Assembly: GCA_015143295.1 (NCBI GenBank) | Contig: CM026570.1 | Span: 8,518,047-8,582,046 of the forward strand | Source of the DNA: Tetracentron sinense | Taxonomy: Eukaryota; Streptophyta; Magnoliopsida; Trochodendrales; Trochodendraceae | Length of the DNA: 64,000 bases | Reading direction: 5' to 3' | Part shown: in pieces, positions 23,552-35,612 of the stretch | How positions within the stretch are numbered: position 1 is the first letter of the stretch | Layout: every line of letters begins with the position of its first letter | Made by a program: the position numbers and the translations under genes | Notes under the pieces: model-generated | Databases searched by the model: none | Told to the model about the DNA's origin: nothing | The model's input: only the letters and a program-made list of their open reading frames with translations

Positions 23552-25980
23552 AATGAGGTTTGGAGAGATTTGCTTTTGTTGGATTGGATGAAAGTTTTTT
23601 TTTTTGCTTGAGACTGGTTAGGGTTTCTATCTCGTTGTGTTGAGTAAATGAATTCGATTGGGAAAGATTAAGGTGCTAAATTTTGTTGGATTTCCACTTA
23701 TTTTTGTTTGACTATTGATAGTGTTGAACCGTGAATGATGAGGGTTTTGAATTGCAGAGATCTTCCTGGTTAGATTAGATAAGATATTGAGTTTACTGTT
23801 TTGATTGAGTTTGAATTCGTTAGAGATTGTTTAGGTTTTTGCTCTTAAGTTTGACTGGGTTTGCTTCCTAGTTACTAGTTTCACCTTGAGTGTAAGTCTG
23901 ACTAGCTCCACTTTCCTCACCTAGGGTCTAACTAGCTTCTCTGGGTTTCACCTGGAGTATCACCTAGGGCTTGTTTGGAACTTTGGATAAACTTCTCTGA
24001 GAAGGGAAGACTTCTTCTGTATAACTTTTAAGAAAAATAAATTTGGGACTTCCCACAAAGCTAGTTGGGGGCAGCTTCCGACTTATAACTTTGGACTTGG
24101 TGGAGAAGTTACTCTCTTAAGTGCCTAACCAATTAACCAAACGATATTTTAACAGACTTGTGACTCTTCAAGAGCCAAAAGTCAATTTAGAAGTGTATAC
24201 AAGCACTACCCTAGATACATGTGGCTATGATCTGAACTTCTAGAGTTGCCTTGTTTGACGAATCAAAACCATTTGTTAGGTAGTTAAATTTGAGACTGCC
24301 ATTTTTATTTTTTGAAAGAAACTGTACCATTGTCTTTCTGTGGTAGGATGAACAATGTAAGTTTAGGCTACTGCTTATTTGACCATTGGGCATTGCATTT
24401 ATTCAAAATCTCAAGGAGAAGTGATGCTTTGAGCTTTCCAGTGAGATATGCACTACATTACTGTTTGTTGGGTCAGAAAGGTCTCATTTACTGGTGTGGA
24501 ATATGAACTTTGTTTCTAGACACCACTTTGATTGGAATATCATAATCGTATGAATGATGGAAATGTGGATTTGTTAACACTCTGGTTTGAACAATGTGTT
24601 TCAAACGTTAGGGGTCACTTACTCTACTGCATATGAATAATTGTTTGGTAGCTTGTGAGTTAAACGATGTTTTCTTATGATCATCTTAAAAAATGACAAG
24701 CTTGCACTTGAAAAATTGCAGTTATTCATCTACTGAATTATGGATTACTTAATCCACCACATTTTACAAATTTGGTGGTTTGTAGTTATAAGATGGTTTC
24801 TCTTGATCATCATGAAAATGATGTGTTTGATTCCACGTGCAAAATTGGAGTTTATTCATCTAGTTAAGTATGCTATTTAAACTTTGGATCGTGCTAAGGA
24901 GCCCTCAAACCCTTGCCCCATCCCGTGCGCGTGTGCAACAACTCACCATTTCAGCATTTTCTAAATCCATAGAGTAATGCTAATGTGTTGGAGCAGAGGC
25001 GTGCACACAAGTGGGTGCTATGGTTTTTTGGTCTCCTGAGCATTATCTTTAAAATTTAGATGCATTAAGTATAAATAATAATAATGGCAAAGTTTCATGT
25101 TATTTTTTTTAAAATTTATTAACCAAGTTGCGTGGCTCACAAATAAAGTTCATTAAGGCTAGTGATTAAATTTGTTACCGATAAAAAATGATTATATGCC
25201 AAAATCCAATTTAATTTAATATATAATTTCTTTGTCTTTGTAATGGACATCAAGTGTAGATTTTGATCACTACCTTAACTTTAATATTTCTGTAGTTTAT
25301 TTACTGTTTTGTATCTATTGTTGAATAAGGTTTGTGTTGCCTGCTCCAAATATTTGGGATAAGACACTGAAGGAGAATAAGAAGGCTTGTAACCAGACCT
25401 ATTTTTTTAATTCAATTTTAACAATAAGATTGATGTGTCTCGTACAATATTTTTTTAAATTTTAATATCATATTTATATACATATTCTTCATTGAGACTC
25501 ACCATTTGTTTTTCATTAGTAGCATTAATAGATATTTGTTATCATCTTATGTTTTCAGGCGTTCTATCTCCTTGTGCTTTTTTTATTTATTTATATTCTT
25601 CTCTTGCTCAGTCTTAAGGTGTACTGCAGTAATCTTGTTAAATTTACTATTTGTATATATCTTGTTAATGTTTTCTAGGCATTTTAAAGTTTTAGAGTCC
25701 AAGATCAAACATAATTGCACACAAAATAGAAACACTCAAATGTTCTTTTGATTACTTTTTAGGATTATATTTAGGCAGTCTGCAGGGTACATGATTTCTT
25801 GATTAGAGATCTCTGTTAGGATAAGTGATTGGTTCATGTTGAGAGTAGGAAACACTTGAGAGTAGGGCTAGCACTCTCTTGATTGTCCTTCCCTTCTCTA
25901 GAGATATATTGTTCTGGAGATTTCGGGGAAAGGGTTTTTCTTAGAGTTGGTTTTGGTTTTGTCTGTCTTCCTCTTTAGAG
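23552..25980. other. Intergenic, no gene recognised
   Basis: RPS16 3' UTR and AT-rich flank. I see no conserved coding segment, repeat boundary or RNA gene. Short chance reading frames show no family features. Confidence 0.55.
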
Positions 25981-26081
25981 ATGGATTTATGTATTACCAA
26001 ACCAACTATTCGGTGTACAAGGAGGCATCCTGCCTTGAAGAACACTGGTGCTGGAGCTTGCTCTGGCTTGAATGCTAGCAG
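25981..26081 (+). CDS. Possible first coding exon, unrecognised product
   Basis: An ATG after a pyrimidine-rich leader opens a 33-codon frame (starting MDLCITKPTIRC) that runs into a donor-like 'agcag|gtatt' at 26081/26082. It has no stop and few AT-rich codons, unlike the flanks. I do not recognise the protein and found no convincing second exon. It may be a gene start, a relic or chance. Confidence 0.22.
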
Positions 26082-26640
26082 GTATTAAAATAATTATGGA
26101 AGTGAATGTATGAATTATGTTAAAAATGGTAGGTCAGGTTAATTTAGGCTCCGTTTGGATGGACCTCTAAAATGCAGTTTGGTTCTGATGGCACAAATTG
26201 TGTACATTTTACCCACTAGAAGACCTGAAAATTACTTCACCATCCATCTTAAGGGAGGATGTCCAAATGGGCTGTGTTACAAGGAGTAGGGCACCTGGGC
26301 TTCACTACAAAACCAAGGAAAACCATTCCCACTTCAAGACCTCCCTCTTAATTCCAACCTAAGGAATGCATCCCAAAACCTTCTTAGGAGTGTGAGAATC
26401 TGATTTAGGGAAAAAAAAAAAATGGGTTCAATTGTTTAAAGTTTAATCCCACTTAATCATAGAGACAGAGAGTGAAACTAAAATATAAATGAGAAAATGG
26501 AAAGGAAAAATGTGAGTGGGATCAACTTGGCTATTCAATGATTAGTTTTTTTTTTTTTTTGGGTGGGAAAATGTTATTATGTAACTAACACACTCATTTT
26601 AAACTCACACACAGCCAGGCCTAAGGTACCCCCTAAGGTG
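26082..26640. other. Intergenic, no gene recognised
   Basis: AT-rich sequence with an A-run at about 26409 and a T-run at about 26550. Nothing further can be supported. Confidence 0.5.
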
Positions 26641-26666
26641 CCATAAGGGTAAGTCCAAGCAACCAA

Positions 26667-26772
26667 TCCAAAAGAGAACGATGGTACTTAATGTTCGTAG
26701 AAGGCTGTGTATATGGGAGTCCAAAAGAGAACGATGGTACTTATTGTTCGTAGAAGGCTGTGTATATGGGAG
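26667..26772. repeat. Tandem duplication of 53 bp
   Basis: The units 26667-26719 and 26720-26772 differ at about one base. The flank 26767-26840 ('gggatagacc', 'aagcaagtattgttaaattgg') matches the arm of the palindrome at 15785-16635, so this is a second, partial copy of that repeat family carrying its own internal duplication. Confidence 0.8.
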
Positions 26773-26869
26773 GTGATGGGATAGACCTAATTCTACAGCC
26801 CCGGTTGTAAACCCTAAGCAAGTATTGTTAAATTGGAACAAGAGTACTTTCTAAGGAGTGGTTACAACT

Positions 26870-29800
26870 TGAAATTTTTTTTTGAGGGGATTTAGTTTTT
26901 TTTTGGTATGAAAGGCAACTTCATAATTGGAAGAAGAAAACATCGAATATACATTAGAAGAACTAGGACTTGTAGGACAACGCAAACTCATGTTTAGAGC
27001 ATTATGAGCCAAATCATGGGTGAGAGAGTTAGCCTCTCGGTTAACAAAATTAAAGGTGATAGATCCTCGTGTTCGCAAAAGAGAGAAGATGTCCACTATA
27101 ATAGGATAAATTTCAGTGTGGACCTGTAAGCTATTACCTATCAGAAAATTGATTAATTCCTTTGAATGAGACTCCACCACTGAATGAACCCATCCTTTTG
27201 AAATTGCCAACGATAAACCTTCCCGAATGGCTTCAGCTTCGGTCCTCCGAGCAGAGCCACCAAGTAGGGCTTTGCTTAGCCTGGAAATAACCTCACCAAG
27301 ATGGTTTCAAGCTACTAAACCCACTCCTGCAGCAATAACGTTGGCAAGGGCAGCCCCGTCCACATTAATTTTAACTCGCTTGGTGCCTGGAGGCGTCCAC
27401 TGCAGATCCTTCGTGATGACACTTGAGGAGTCCCGATCTAGCAGCTCCATACCCAAACTCCTTGCTTGTCTAATAGTAATGTAGAGATCCGGAACCACTC
27501 CTTCAAAAGTCACGACATTCCTAGTCTTCCAGATCGACCAAAGAATAATAATAATATTAAATCCCAGGAAGAAATTGTTTTTTGCAAATTTTGGATGCCG
27601 CAGCCAGCGTTGCCACCAATCCTGAATGGAAAAATCAATAATAGGTGGAATATGAATGGAGAGTGGACAATCCAACCATACTGCTTTAGAGAAAGGGCAA
27701 TCCAAGAAGAGATGGGTATCAGTTTCAGCTGCAGCTGCAGCCTTGCAAAGATGACATCCTTCATCCACTTGAAAATTTCAGGCAAGCAAATTTGAAGTTG
27801 TAGCAAGGGCTTTGTGATACACACACTTGCAACTTGGGGGGATGGGGAGTTTCCACACTTTATTCCACGATATGTCCTCCAAAACTGTTGGACTACGACT
27901 TGAAGACGTCCTCATGCTTTTTGATAGATGAATAGCCAAGTGGGTTGCCGAATTGACTTGAAATTGTCCGGATTTGGTATAGTGTCATACCAATCTATCC
28001 GGCGCATCAAATAAACTATGGGGATTTTTCGAAATTCTGCTATTGTGTTTGAAGAAAAGTATGCGCCCAAAAGATCAGTATTCCAACTTCCATTTGCTCG
28101 GTCGATCAGATGATTAACTTTCATATCTTACGATGGGAGAGGTCTTATAAGTTGAGGAATAAACAAAGTCGTATTGGGCACCCATGGATCCTTCCCAATG
28201 AGAATAGTCTCCCCCGAACCAACCTGCCACTGCAACCCATTCGAGAGGATTTTTCGTCCCTCCAAAATGCTCCTCCTGCCCCACGAGGGCCTGGAGCCTA
28301 GATTCGCCTCGATGAAGGAACAATGGGGGAAATAGAGAGCTTTGTAGATTCGAGCCCACAGAGAATTTGGTTGAGTGATCAGCTGCTAGCCTTGTTTAGC
28401 TAACAAAGCCAAATTGAACTTGTGCAAATTGCGAAACCCCAATCTTCCTTTCACCTTTGGGAGGCAGAGAGTGTCCCATTTCACCCAATGTATCTTAGGA
28501 GTATCCTCATGACTCCACCAAAATCTAGCAATTGCTGAATTTACCTCATCAATCCCTTTCTTAGGCAACTTAAAATAGCTCATGGAATAAGATGGGATTG
28601 CTTGAACAATTGAGTGAATAAGAACACCTCTACCGGCTTGAGTGAGGAACGACCCTTTCCAACCCTGCATTCTATTGAAGATCCGAAGTTTTTAAATTAT
28701 CAAAAAAGCTACTCTTTGATCTACCAAACTCAATTGGAAGGCCCGGATATTTGTGAGGCGGGGTAAGGTTTCGGATCCACAGCAGTCTAGCAATCATTCG
28801 TCGGAATTTGGGAGGTGTATTGTTGTTGAAACTAACACCCGACTTGCTGAAATTTATTTTTTGGCCTGTGGCTGTCCCAAAAGTATTAAGAATTTGCATA
28901 AGGTTGGTGGGCTCCTCCAAATCAGCTTTAAGGAACACAAGGCAGTCGTCGGCAAACAAAATACGGGAGATATTCGAGGCAGTCTGAGCTAGCTTAATGC
29001 CTGTGATTTGGTTGTCCCGGTGTGCCTTGAGCAATTGACAGGATAATGCTTTCGTGCAGAAGAGAAAGAGGTAGGGGGATAAGGGTTCGCCTTGTCGAAG
29101 ACCTCTCTCGGGTTTAATAAACCCCTTAGGTTCACCGTTAACCACCACTGCATAGGAAACTGTTGTGACACACTGATGAATGAGGTGTATCCATTTTTGG
29201 CAAAAGCCTAACTTCGCCAACATTGCAAACAAGAAATCCCATTCCACCCGATCATAAGCTTGACTCAAATCTAGCTTCACTGCCATCCTCCTATCCATAC
29301 CCTTGTGTTTCTTTCTTAGGTAACAACTAACTTCATGAGCCACCATTATATTATCTGAGATTTGTCTCCAGCTTACAAAGGCCGATTGGGAAGGATTTAT
29401 AACCTCGTGAAGATAGCCTCTCATTCTATTAGCCAAAATTTTTGCTATAACTTTATAGATAAAATTGCACAAACTTATAGGACGGAATTGGCTCAATGAG
29501 TCCGGATGAGGAACTTTAGGAATGAGAACTATATTGGTGAAATTAGCCTGTCGAAGAAGAAAGCCCTTCTGGAAAAATTCGAGCACTGCTTTGCAAACAC
29601 TTTGACTGACTGTTTCCCAATTGTTTTGATAGAAAATGCCGGACATTCCATCCAGCCCAGGAGCTTTGAGGGGGCCTATTTAGAAAACCACTGCCTTGAT
29701 TTCATCTTCAGTCATTTCACGACAAAGATCTAAATTAATCTCTTCTGTAATGCGAGGATGAACTTCATCGAGAATTTCCTGAATCTCGGTAGGATTTGAT

Positions 29801-30165
29801 GTGGAAAACAGGCTGTGAAGTGGTTGATAACAAGATTGTCTATGGCATTTGCTTCAGTTATCCAGTTACCATGGTCATCTCGGATAGCTCGTAACCGATT
29901 TCGGTGCCTTCTTTGAATTGCTATGGAGTGAAAAAATTCAGTATTTTTGTCTCCCAAACAGAGCCAATCTACCCTGGACTTTTGTGGCCACCGAGTCTCC
30001 TCTTGAGATATAGCCTGTTCAGAAGTTAACACCTGAATAGCTTCGTGATGATGGGAGCAGGTGAACAACCTCTTGTAATTCAGCAATGTGCTTTGTGATA
30101 TTAGCAATTCGGATTTGAATGTTACGAAAAGAACTTTGATTCCATTTAGATAAGTCATGTCTAAA
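26870..30165 (-). mobile_element. LINE (L1-type), 5'-truncated, dead
   Basis: Read on the minus strand, the order is: linker before RT (30158-29730), reverse transcriptase (29646-28672, with FADD in RILFADDCLVF), post-RT region (28670-28386, [16 protein letters not shown]), zf-RVT (27768-27307, CHLCKAAAAAETDTHLFLDCPFS), and RNase H remnant (27210-26876, NREANSLTHDLAHNA). A T-rich stretch near 26873-26882 marks the 3' poly-A. The endonuclease is missing. Stops and frameshifts separate every block. The RNase H type differs from the LINE at 37866, so this is a different lineage. No target duplication was identified. Confidence 0.85.
28672..29646 (-). pseudogene. LINE reverse transcriptase block
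   Basis: The longest open part of the LINE, 324 codons. It shows the RT order: the FRPISLCNFIYKVIAKILANR motif region, AVKLDLSQAYDRVEW, the GLRQGEPLSPYLF motif, then the catalytic FADD. It lacks its N-terminus, which continues upstream in another frame after 29646. The catalytic residues are kept but the element as a whole is broken. Confidence 0.88.
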
Positions 30166-30289
30166 CACTAATATATTCATAACAATTGAGGAGCCCACAT
30201 ATATACGACAAAAATTGGGGACACTAATAAAATTTAAAAATTGTGAGATGCACACTATATAATGCTACCTTATGAAGAAATTTCAAAAA

Positions 30290-31345
30290 AACATTGGAGG
30301 GCATGGCCTCCCTGCTCCGCCCCTCATATTAGTACGGATTTACATCCAATTTTGCCTTAAATGAGATATGCGGGTGAACTTTAGGGGTGAATGAATCTTA
30401 ACCATATTGACACCCCTTAACTATGGTTAAAATCCACACACTCCTAAGCTTCACCTACCTATCCTTGGTTTTAGAAAAAAATTGTGAAAATTTTTAAACT
30501 AGGAATTAGTGAATTTTAACTAGGGTTCAAATTTTTTCTCTTAAAAACCAAGGATAGGTGGGTGAACCCTAGGGATAGGTGAATCTTAACCATAGTTAAG
30601 GGGTGTCAATAGGGACATGTGACGAAGGTCATAAGCAAGTAGTCTGCTTACAACTTGAGAGAATTTTGAGACAACTAAGTTTGGTTGGCCTGGTGTGTGT
30701 GGGTTGTTATACCATTTTCTAAAAATAGATAGGGTTATCCTTTCCCTACCTTGGACGATTGGTGCTACTATTCAACTTAGTCCCACATCAGTTAATGATG
30801 GATTCCATTGGTACTATAGAAGGCTCCACTCTCTTCCCTTGAGTTAGGCCCTTATGTGGAGCTGGGTTGGGTTTAGCCTTGTGTTGGCCTGTGTGTACAC
30901 GGTTAGCCAGCCTGGTGTGTGTGGGTTGTGCTATACCATTTACAAAATAAAAAAAATAAAAAAAACAGAGAAAGAGAAAGAAACCAAGGTTGGATGGATA
31001 AACCTTAGGAGTGAGTGAATCTTAACCATAGTTAGTGTGTGTTAAGAAGGAGAGCATGGACCAATAAGGACCGACATTCAACTACATAGTTGAATGTGTA
31101 GTACGTATGTTGTATGCTATCTTGTTCTCTTTTATTTATATAATGACTCAAAATGGGCATATTACTAGATCTTTGTTAGAATGTAACATTAATGAATTTT
31201 ATGACCACGATGCATCCATTATCCAAAAAAAAAAAAAAACTTAGGGGTTATGCCACGAACCCAAGCACCATTCACTTAAATTCATTAGTGTTTTTTTAAT
31301 ACATGTATTTTAGCCCCCCAAGGAAAAATTTCTGGCTCCACCCTG
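30290..31345. repeat. Composite repeat, copy 1
   Basis: The left edge has 'catggcctccctgctccgcccct'-like wording and the right edge 'acatgtattttagcccccc' and 'tctggctccaccctg'. The inside holds an inverted-repeat element (30405-30606) and the phrase 'cctggtgtgtgtgggttgt' twice (about 30699 and 30913). The same edges and inner element recur in the repeat at 34805-35465. There is no coding capacity. Superfamily unknown. Confidence 0.5.
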
Positions 31346-33184
31346 CTAATATGATAGGAGTGAGACTGCCATATCTTATTTCTTGTCTCTCATTTCCTCA
31401 ATCTTTTTGACTTGTTCCTACGGAACCAAGGAACCAAGGTCGAAAAGATTGAAAAAATCAGTCATTATGAATTTTTTAGGCTTGCTTCTCGTTTTTACTT
31501 GTTCTGTTAACAATGTTCTCGATTGTCAAACAAATACAAACATTGAAATTGGTGTAGCGCTCAAAGGCGTTGAGACTCCCAGCGACCTTAGATGAATGCA
31601 TAAAACCTAATTGAAGTGGACCCAAATATCATTTCAGACATTTCAACAAGCCAGAACACCCTATGAAAAGTTCTTTGTCATGTATGGGCTATCTTGTGCA
31701 AATGAAATGGGAAGTCCAAAATCTAAACACCTGTGAGGATAATATATCTTAAATCATTTAGAAGGTTTGGACCCTCTGATCAGCCTCATTATAGAGCTAT
31801 TGCCCTTCCAAGACTTCTGAATGGAAGATCAGGTTGATTAGTTGGGGTGACCAATTCTGAGATACAAGGCTAAGGTTCACTGAGGATGAAATATCTTTGA
31901 TCCACATATATGCTCTATGGTTTTGCAAACAAGAATTCTAATCAGGTATGGTTAGCTCAAAACACATCTGCCTATTTGAAAGTACTTACATGTCCTCAAC
32001 AAATTTTGCCGCGACCATTACACTTGTAATTTTTTTTTACAATAATGCAAGCATATGTATTAATCAAAGAGGAAATAGGAGTGCACATACATAAGAGTAT
32101 AGTACACAGAAAAGTTTACAATATCGTAATTAGAACTCGGTGAAGGGAAGTTAGATGAACATCCATCTGTTGAAGGAATCTATCCATGTATATGTGTGCA
32201 AACACAAAGATGGACGGGCTACAACTTGAGTACTTGAAGATGCGATCAATGTATTGACGAATGCTGAATGGGTGCTCTCAAAGTAGCTTTAGATTGCTTG
32301 AGTCTTATATTAATAAAAAAAAGCTTAATTTAGTAAAATAAGTCAATAAGCTTGTATTTTACTTTATTAAATGCCCCGAAGCCATTCCAACAATAAATAG
32401 AGTGAGCGGACAGCTACAATCCATGCTTCATTCCAATCTCACAACCCCACAAACTCAAGAGAGAGAGTAAAACACTTAGACCCTGTTTGTTTGCATGTAA
32501 ATGACTTTACAATGTAAATTACTTACTACGGAAAAACTTCAACAGTAATAATAGGTGAATTTTCCATTTGTTTTTGTTCTTTGGTTGCATTTTTTAAAAT
32601 AAAATGTTTTTTTTTAAAATTAGAATTAAAATTAAAAAATAAAAAATAAAATAAAATAATTATGAATAAGGATATTTTTATAATTTTAAAATATTTTTAA
32701 AGAGGTTGGTATTTTATGGAAAAATGATTTACGAGTTTTTAAAATGTAAGTCATTTTCTGAAAAAATTGTTCATTTAATGTAAAACATTTTACTTACGAA
32801 ATGTTTTATGTACAAACAAATAAGCATAATTAGCAATTTTCATGGAATTGATTTGTTTTCCCTTATTTAACATCGAAACATATAGAACATTAAAGTAAAC
32901 CCATCTTAGTAAATTAAATATAAGGATAATGCTAGCACCATTTTCCTTCAAGATTCACTCACTCTATTATTTGACATAGTATTAGTACAAAATTTCATGT
33001 CTTTTTCTTAACGGAAGACGATAACATAAGGTGCTAGCATTACTCCAAATGAAGAAAATAAGAAATTAAATTAAGCCCATCTAAATAACACCTTATCAAA
33101 CAAACAAACAAAAAAGGAACTCAGAGAAATATCTATATACTGTATTATAAAAGTGCATAATTAAAAAAGGCAAACTTATTCAAC
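31346..33184. other. Intergenic, no gene recognised
   Basis: AT-rich. A likely small inverted-repeat element is listed separately at 32484-32826. Nothing else is supported. Confidence 0.5.
32484..32826. repeat. Inverted-repeat MITE-like element
   Basis: The left end 'tgtttgtttgcatgtaaatg' and the right end 'atgtacaaacaaataagc' are imperfect inverted repeats. The interior is AT-rich with 'tttac.ttac' words on both sides. No target duplication was confirmed. Confidence 0.45.
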
Positions 33185-33700
33185 CAAGAGTTAGATTCCA
33201 AAAATACCCTTTATGATTATTTTTATTCCAAACACGTCATCTACCAAAATTTTGATACAAAAAATACCTCCCATTGATTCTTTATAAATGTTTTTATTCT
33301 AAAGATGTCCTCTAACAAGATTTTGATATCAAAATAAAACCTCATAATTGTTTTTATTCAAAACATGTCTTCTAACAAGAATTTGATACCAAAATTACCC
33401 CGCATGTTTTTTTTATTCCCATCATATCCTGTAACAAGAATTTGATTTTAAAAAAAAAAAACCTTCATGATTTTTTTTTATTTTTAAGATTTTGATAGCC
33501 AAAATACCCCTCATTGTTTTCTTATTCTTAATTTGATATTGAATATTGAAAATACCTCTCAAGATTGTTTTTATTTCTAACACATCTAAGTAAGTCGTAA
33601 CAAGAATTTGATACTAAAATTACTTTCATATTTTTATTTTTATTTTTATTCCTATTTCCAACCCATCTAGAATAAAATGCCCTAACAAGAGCGTCAGGCA
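33185..33700. repeat. Diverged minisatellite, about eight units
   Basis: A unit of about 55-75 bases recurs about eight times. Each has 'caaaa(t/a)acc(c/t)', then 'tcat.att', then 'tttttattc', then 'aca.(g/t)tc', and ends 'taacaag.atttgata'. The units differ by substitutions and small indels. The array ends less than 150 bases before the possible promoter at 33829. Confidence 0.75.
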
Positions 33701-33828
33701 CCAAGAAGATACTCCGAAGAGAAAGGGAGAGAGTCGCTTTTTCCGTATTCTCTTTGAATTACTTTTGCTTTTAATTTGGTTTTTGTTTGAAAGGTGAGAG
33801 TTCTGGGTATCCCTTTCCACAGATGAAA

Positions 33829-34074
33829 CCACGTGTCGGCCTTGTAATTTGATCAGACGGCTGAGGACGAGACCTTGTAGGTTTATAAGTCTTAGGATGA
33901 GGACGCTTCATTGTAGCATTGCCCAAACGAAAAACTTTACATTTCGCTCCTTCATTTTCAGTTGAATTCTCCTTTTCCCTCCATTCCCCAAAACACTTTT
34001 TTTTCCTCTCTCTCCTCACATTTGATGATTTCATAACTGGAAGGACACAGGAATCTCACAAAGAGCAAAAAAAG
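33829..34074 (+). promoter_or_regulatory. Possible promoter and 5' UTR exon, perhaps of RanGAP
   Basis: It holds a G-box-like CCACGTGTC at 33829-33837, a weak TATA-like 'tttataag' near 33882, and a pyrimidine-rich leader at 33945-34020 that ends in a good donor 'aaaaaag|gtagtt' at 34074/34075. No start codon with a long frame follows, so it looks like an untranslated first exon. The next plus-strand coding region is RanGAP, whose first coding exon begins with an acceptor at 49067. Joining the two implies a 15 kb intron. This is inference only. Confidence 0.35.
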
Positions 34075-34655
34075 GTAGTTTTTTTTCTCCCCGGGTATTC
34101 GTTACATTACTTCGGCTTGCATTTCTAGGGTTTTCAGGGTCTCAGTTCGTCTCAGAGAAGATCTTGGACTTCCCTTTTTTTAGGGTTCTTTGATGGATGA
34201 GGGTCCTTCCCATTGTTACGCCTAATCTCTGTTATTTATTATGATATCAAAAGTTCTTGCCTTCCATTGCCTTTCAATCTTCACGTTTATTAGAAATGTT
34301 TCCTTATTTGGCGGATCTATTACATTTGATGCAGAAAGATTGAATCTTTATGATGATCGTTTTATAAAATAAATCTGTTTGTAGTTTGGTGAACGTATCA
34401 TATTGTGATATTTGGTATTAATAGTGGAGCGTTCTAACGCAAACTGAGAATTACATTGTATTTGGTTTGTTAAATCTGGTTTGCGGATTAAATCAATAGG
34501 CACATCCATAGACTTCCAAACATGGATTGATCCTCTTGTGTTCGATAATTTGAAGGGCTAACACGTGTAGATAGCAACACATTGTTTTTTTTTTTTCATT
34601 CTATGTATCTATAAATGGATGGAGTTGTATTGACTTGGTTGAGATAAATCATTGA
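34075..34655. other. Non-coding, no gene recognised
   Basis: AT-rich sequence following the possible 5' UTR exon. No repeat or coding feature is supported. Confidence 0.5.
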
Positions 34656-35612
34656 TTGATAAGTACCTCGACCAATACTCCTGAAAAGACCAGCCTGACA
34701 AGGGACGGAATATCAATTTACTTAACTCATGCACATAACAAACCGCCACATGTCTGAACTGACGTCCACGGTGGCAATTTATGGGATTTTCAGCCATGTG
34801 GCCGCCACTAAGGATGGGCCCCATAACCCAACCAGGGGAGGGGCGGAGTGGGGGGGGGGGGCATGGCCCCCCCAAATTTTTTATAAACCCTTATAGCAGT
34901 AGTATGAATAGTGGGCCCCTCAATTAAATTTTTTTTTTTTTTTAGTATACTTGGCCCCCCAATTTTTTTGTCATATATAATATAGTGGCCCCCCCAATTT
35001 TTTTTGTCATATATATAATGGGCCCCCCAATGGAGTCCCCTTATGCCCTTGAGGTTGCCACATGTCCCTATTGGCACCCCTTAACTATGGTTAAAATTCA
35101 CCCAATCTTAGTGTTCACCTACTTATCCTTGGTTTTTAGAAAAAAATATTTAAATAATTTTAATCTTAGGAGTTAGTGAATTTTAAACTAGGGTTCAAAA
35201 GAAATTTGATATATATTTTTTAAAACCAAGGATAGGTGGGTGAATCTTAACCACAATTAAGGGGTATTAATAGGGACACGTGGTGACCTCAAAGGCATTA
35301 CTGGGGAAAAAAAATTCTCAAAATTAAAAAACTACCAAATTTTTTTTTTTCGGGGGCTACGCTCCTGAACCCCCAAATTTCATTCCCTCAAATAATTTTT
35401 TTTATACATGTATTTTGGCCCCCCCAATGAAAAATTCCTGGTTCCACCCCTGAACCCATCCCTAGGTGGCTTTACTAAAAAGTTCCCCACGCGACTCGAA
35501 TTTGGGATGTGGTGCCTTCTTGATACCATTGATAAGTGTCTCGATCAATACTCAAAAGACCGGAGTGACAATGGGCGAAAGATCAATTTACTTGATTCAA
35601 GCACATAACATT
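34656..35612. repeat. Composite repeat, copy 2, between direct repeats
   Basis: A block of about 90 bases at 34656-34745 ('gataagtacctcgaccaata', 'atcaatttactta') recurs at 35522-35612 with about 80 percent identity by eye. Between them lies an element with inverted edges (taAGGATGGG at 34809 and CCATCCCTA ending at about 35464). It is rich in repeated 'ggccccccaatttttttgtc' words. It includes the inverted-repeat unit at 35056-35285, also found at 22727 and 30405. No coding capacity. Confidence 0.55.

Noticed and set aside
30765..30815. A 'agtcccacatcag' word like the plant snRNA upstream element (RTCCCACATCG), possibly marking a U-snRNA gene
   Set aside because: The last bases differ, no snRNA body follows, and a similar word occurs in the solo LTR at 61095, so it is probably repeat-derived.
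33771..34034. Minus-strand reading frame of 87 codons over the putative promoter
   Set aside because: Its lysine/arginine/glutamate-rich text is what a reversed pyrimidine-rich leader gives; no family features.
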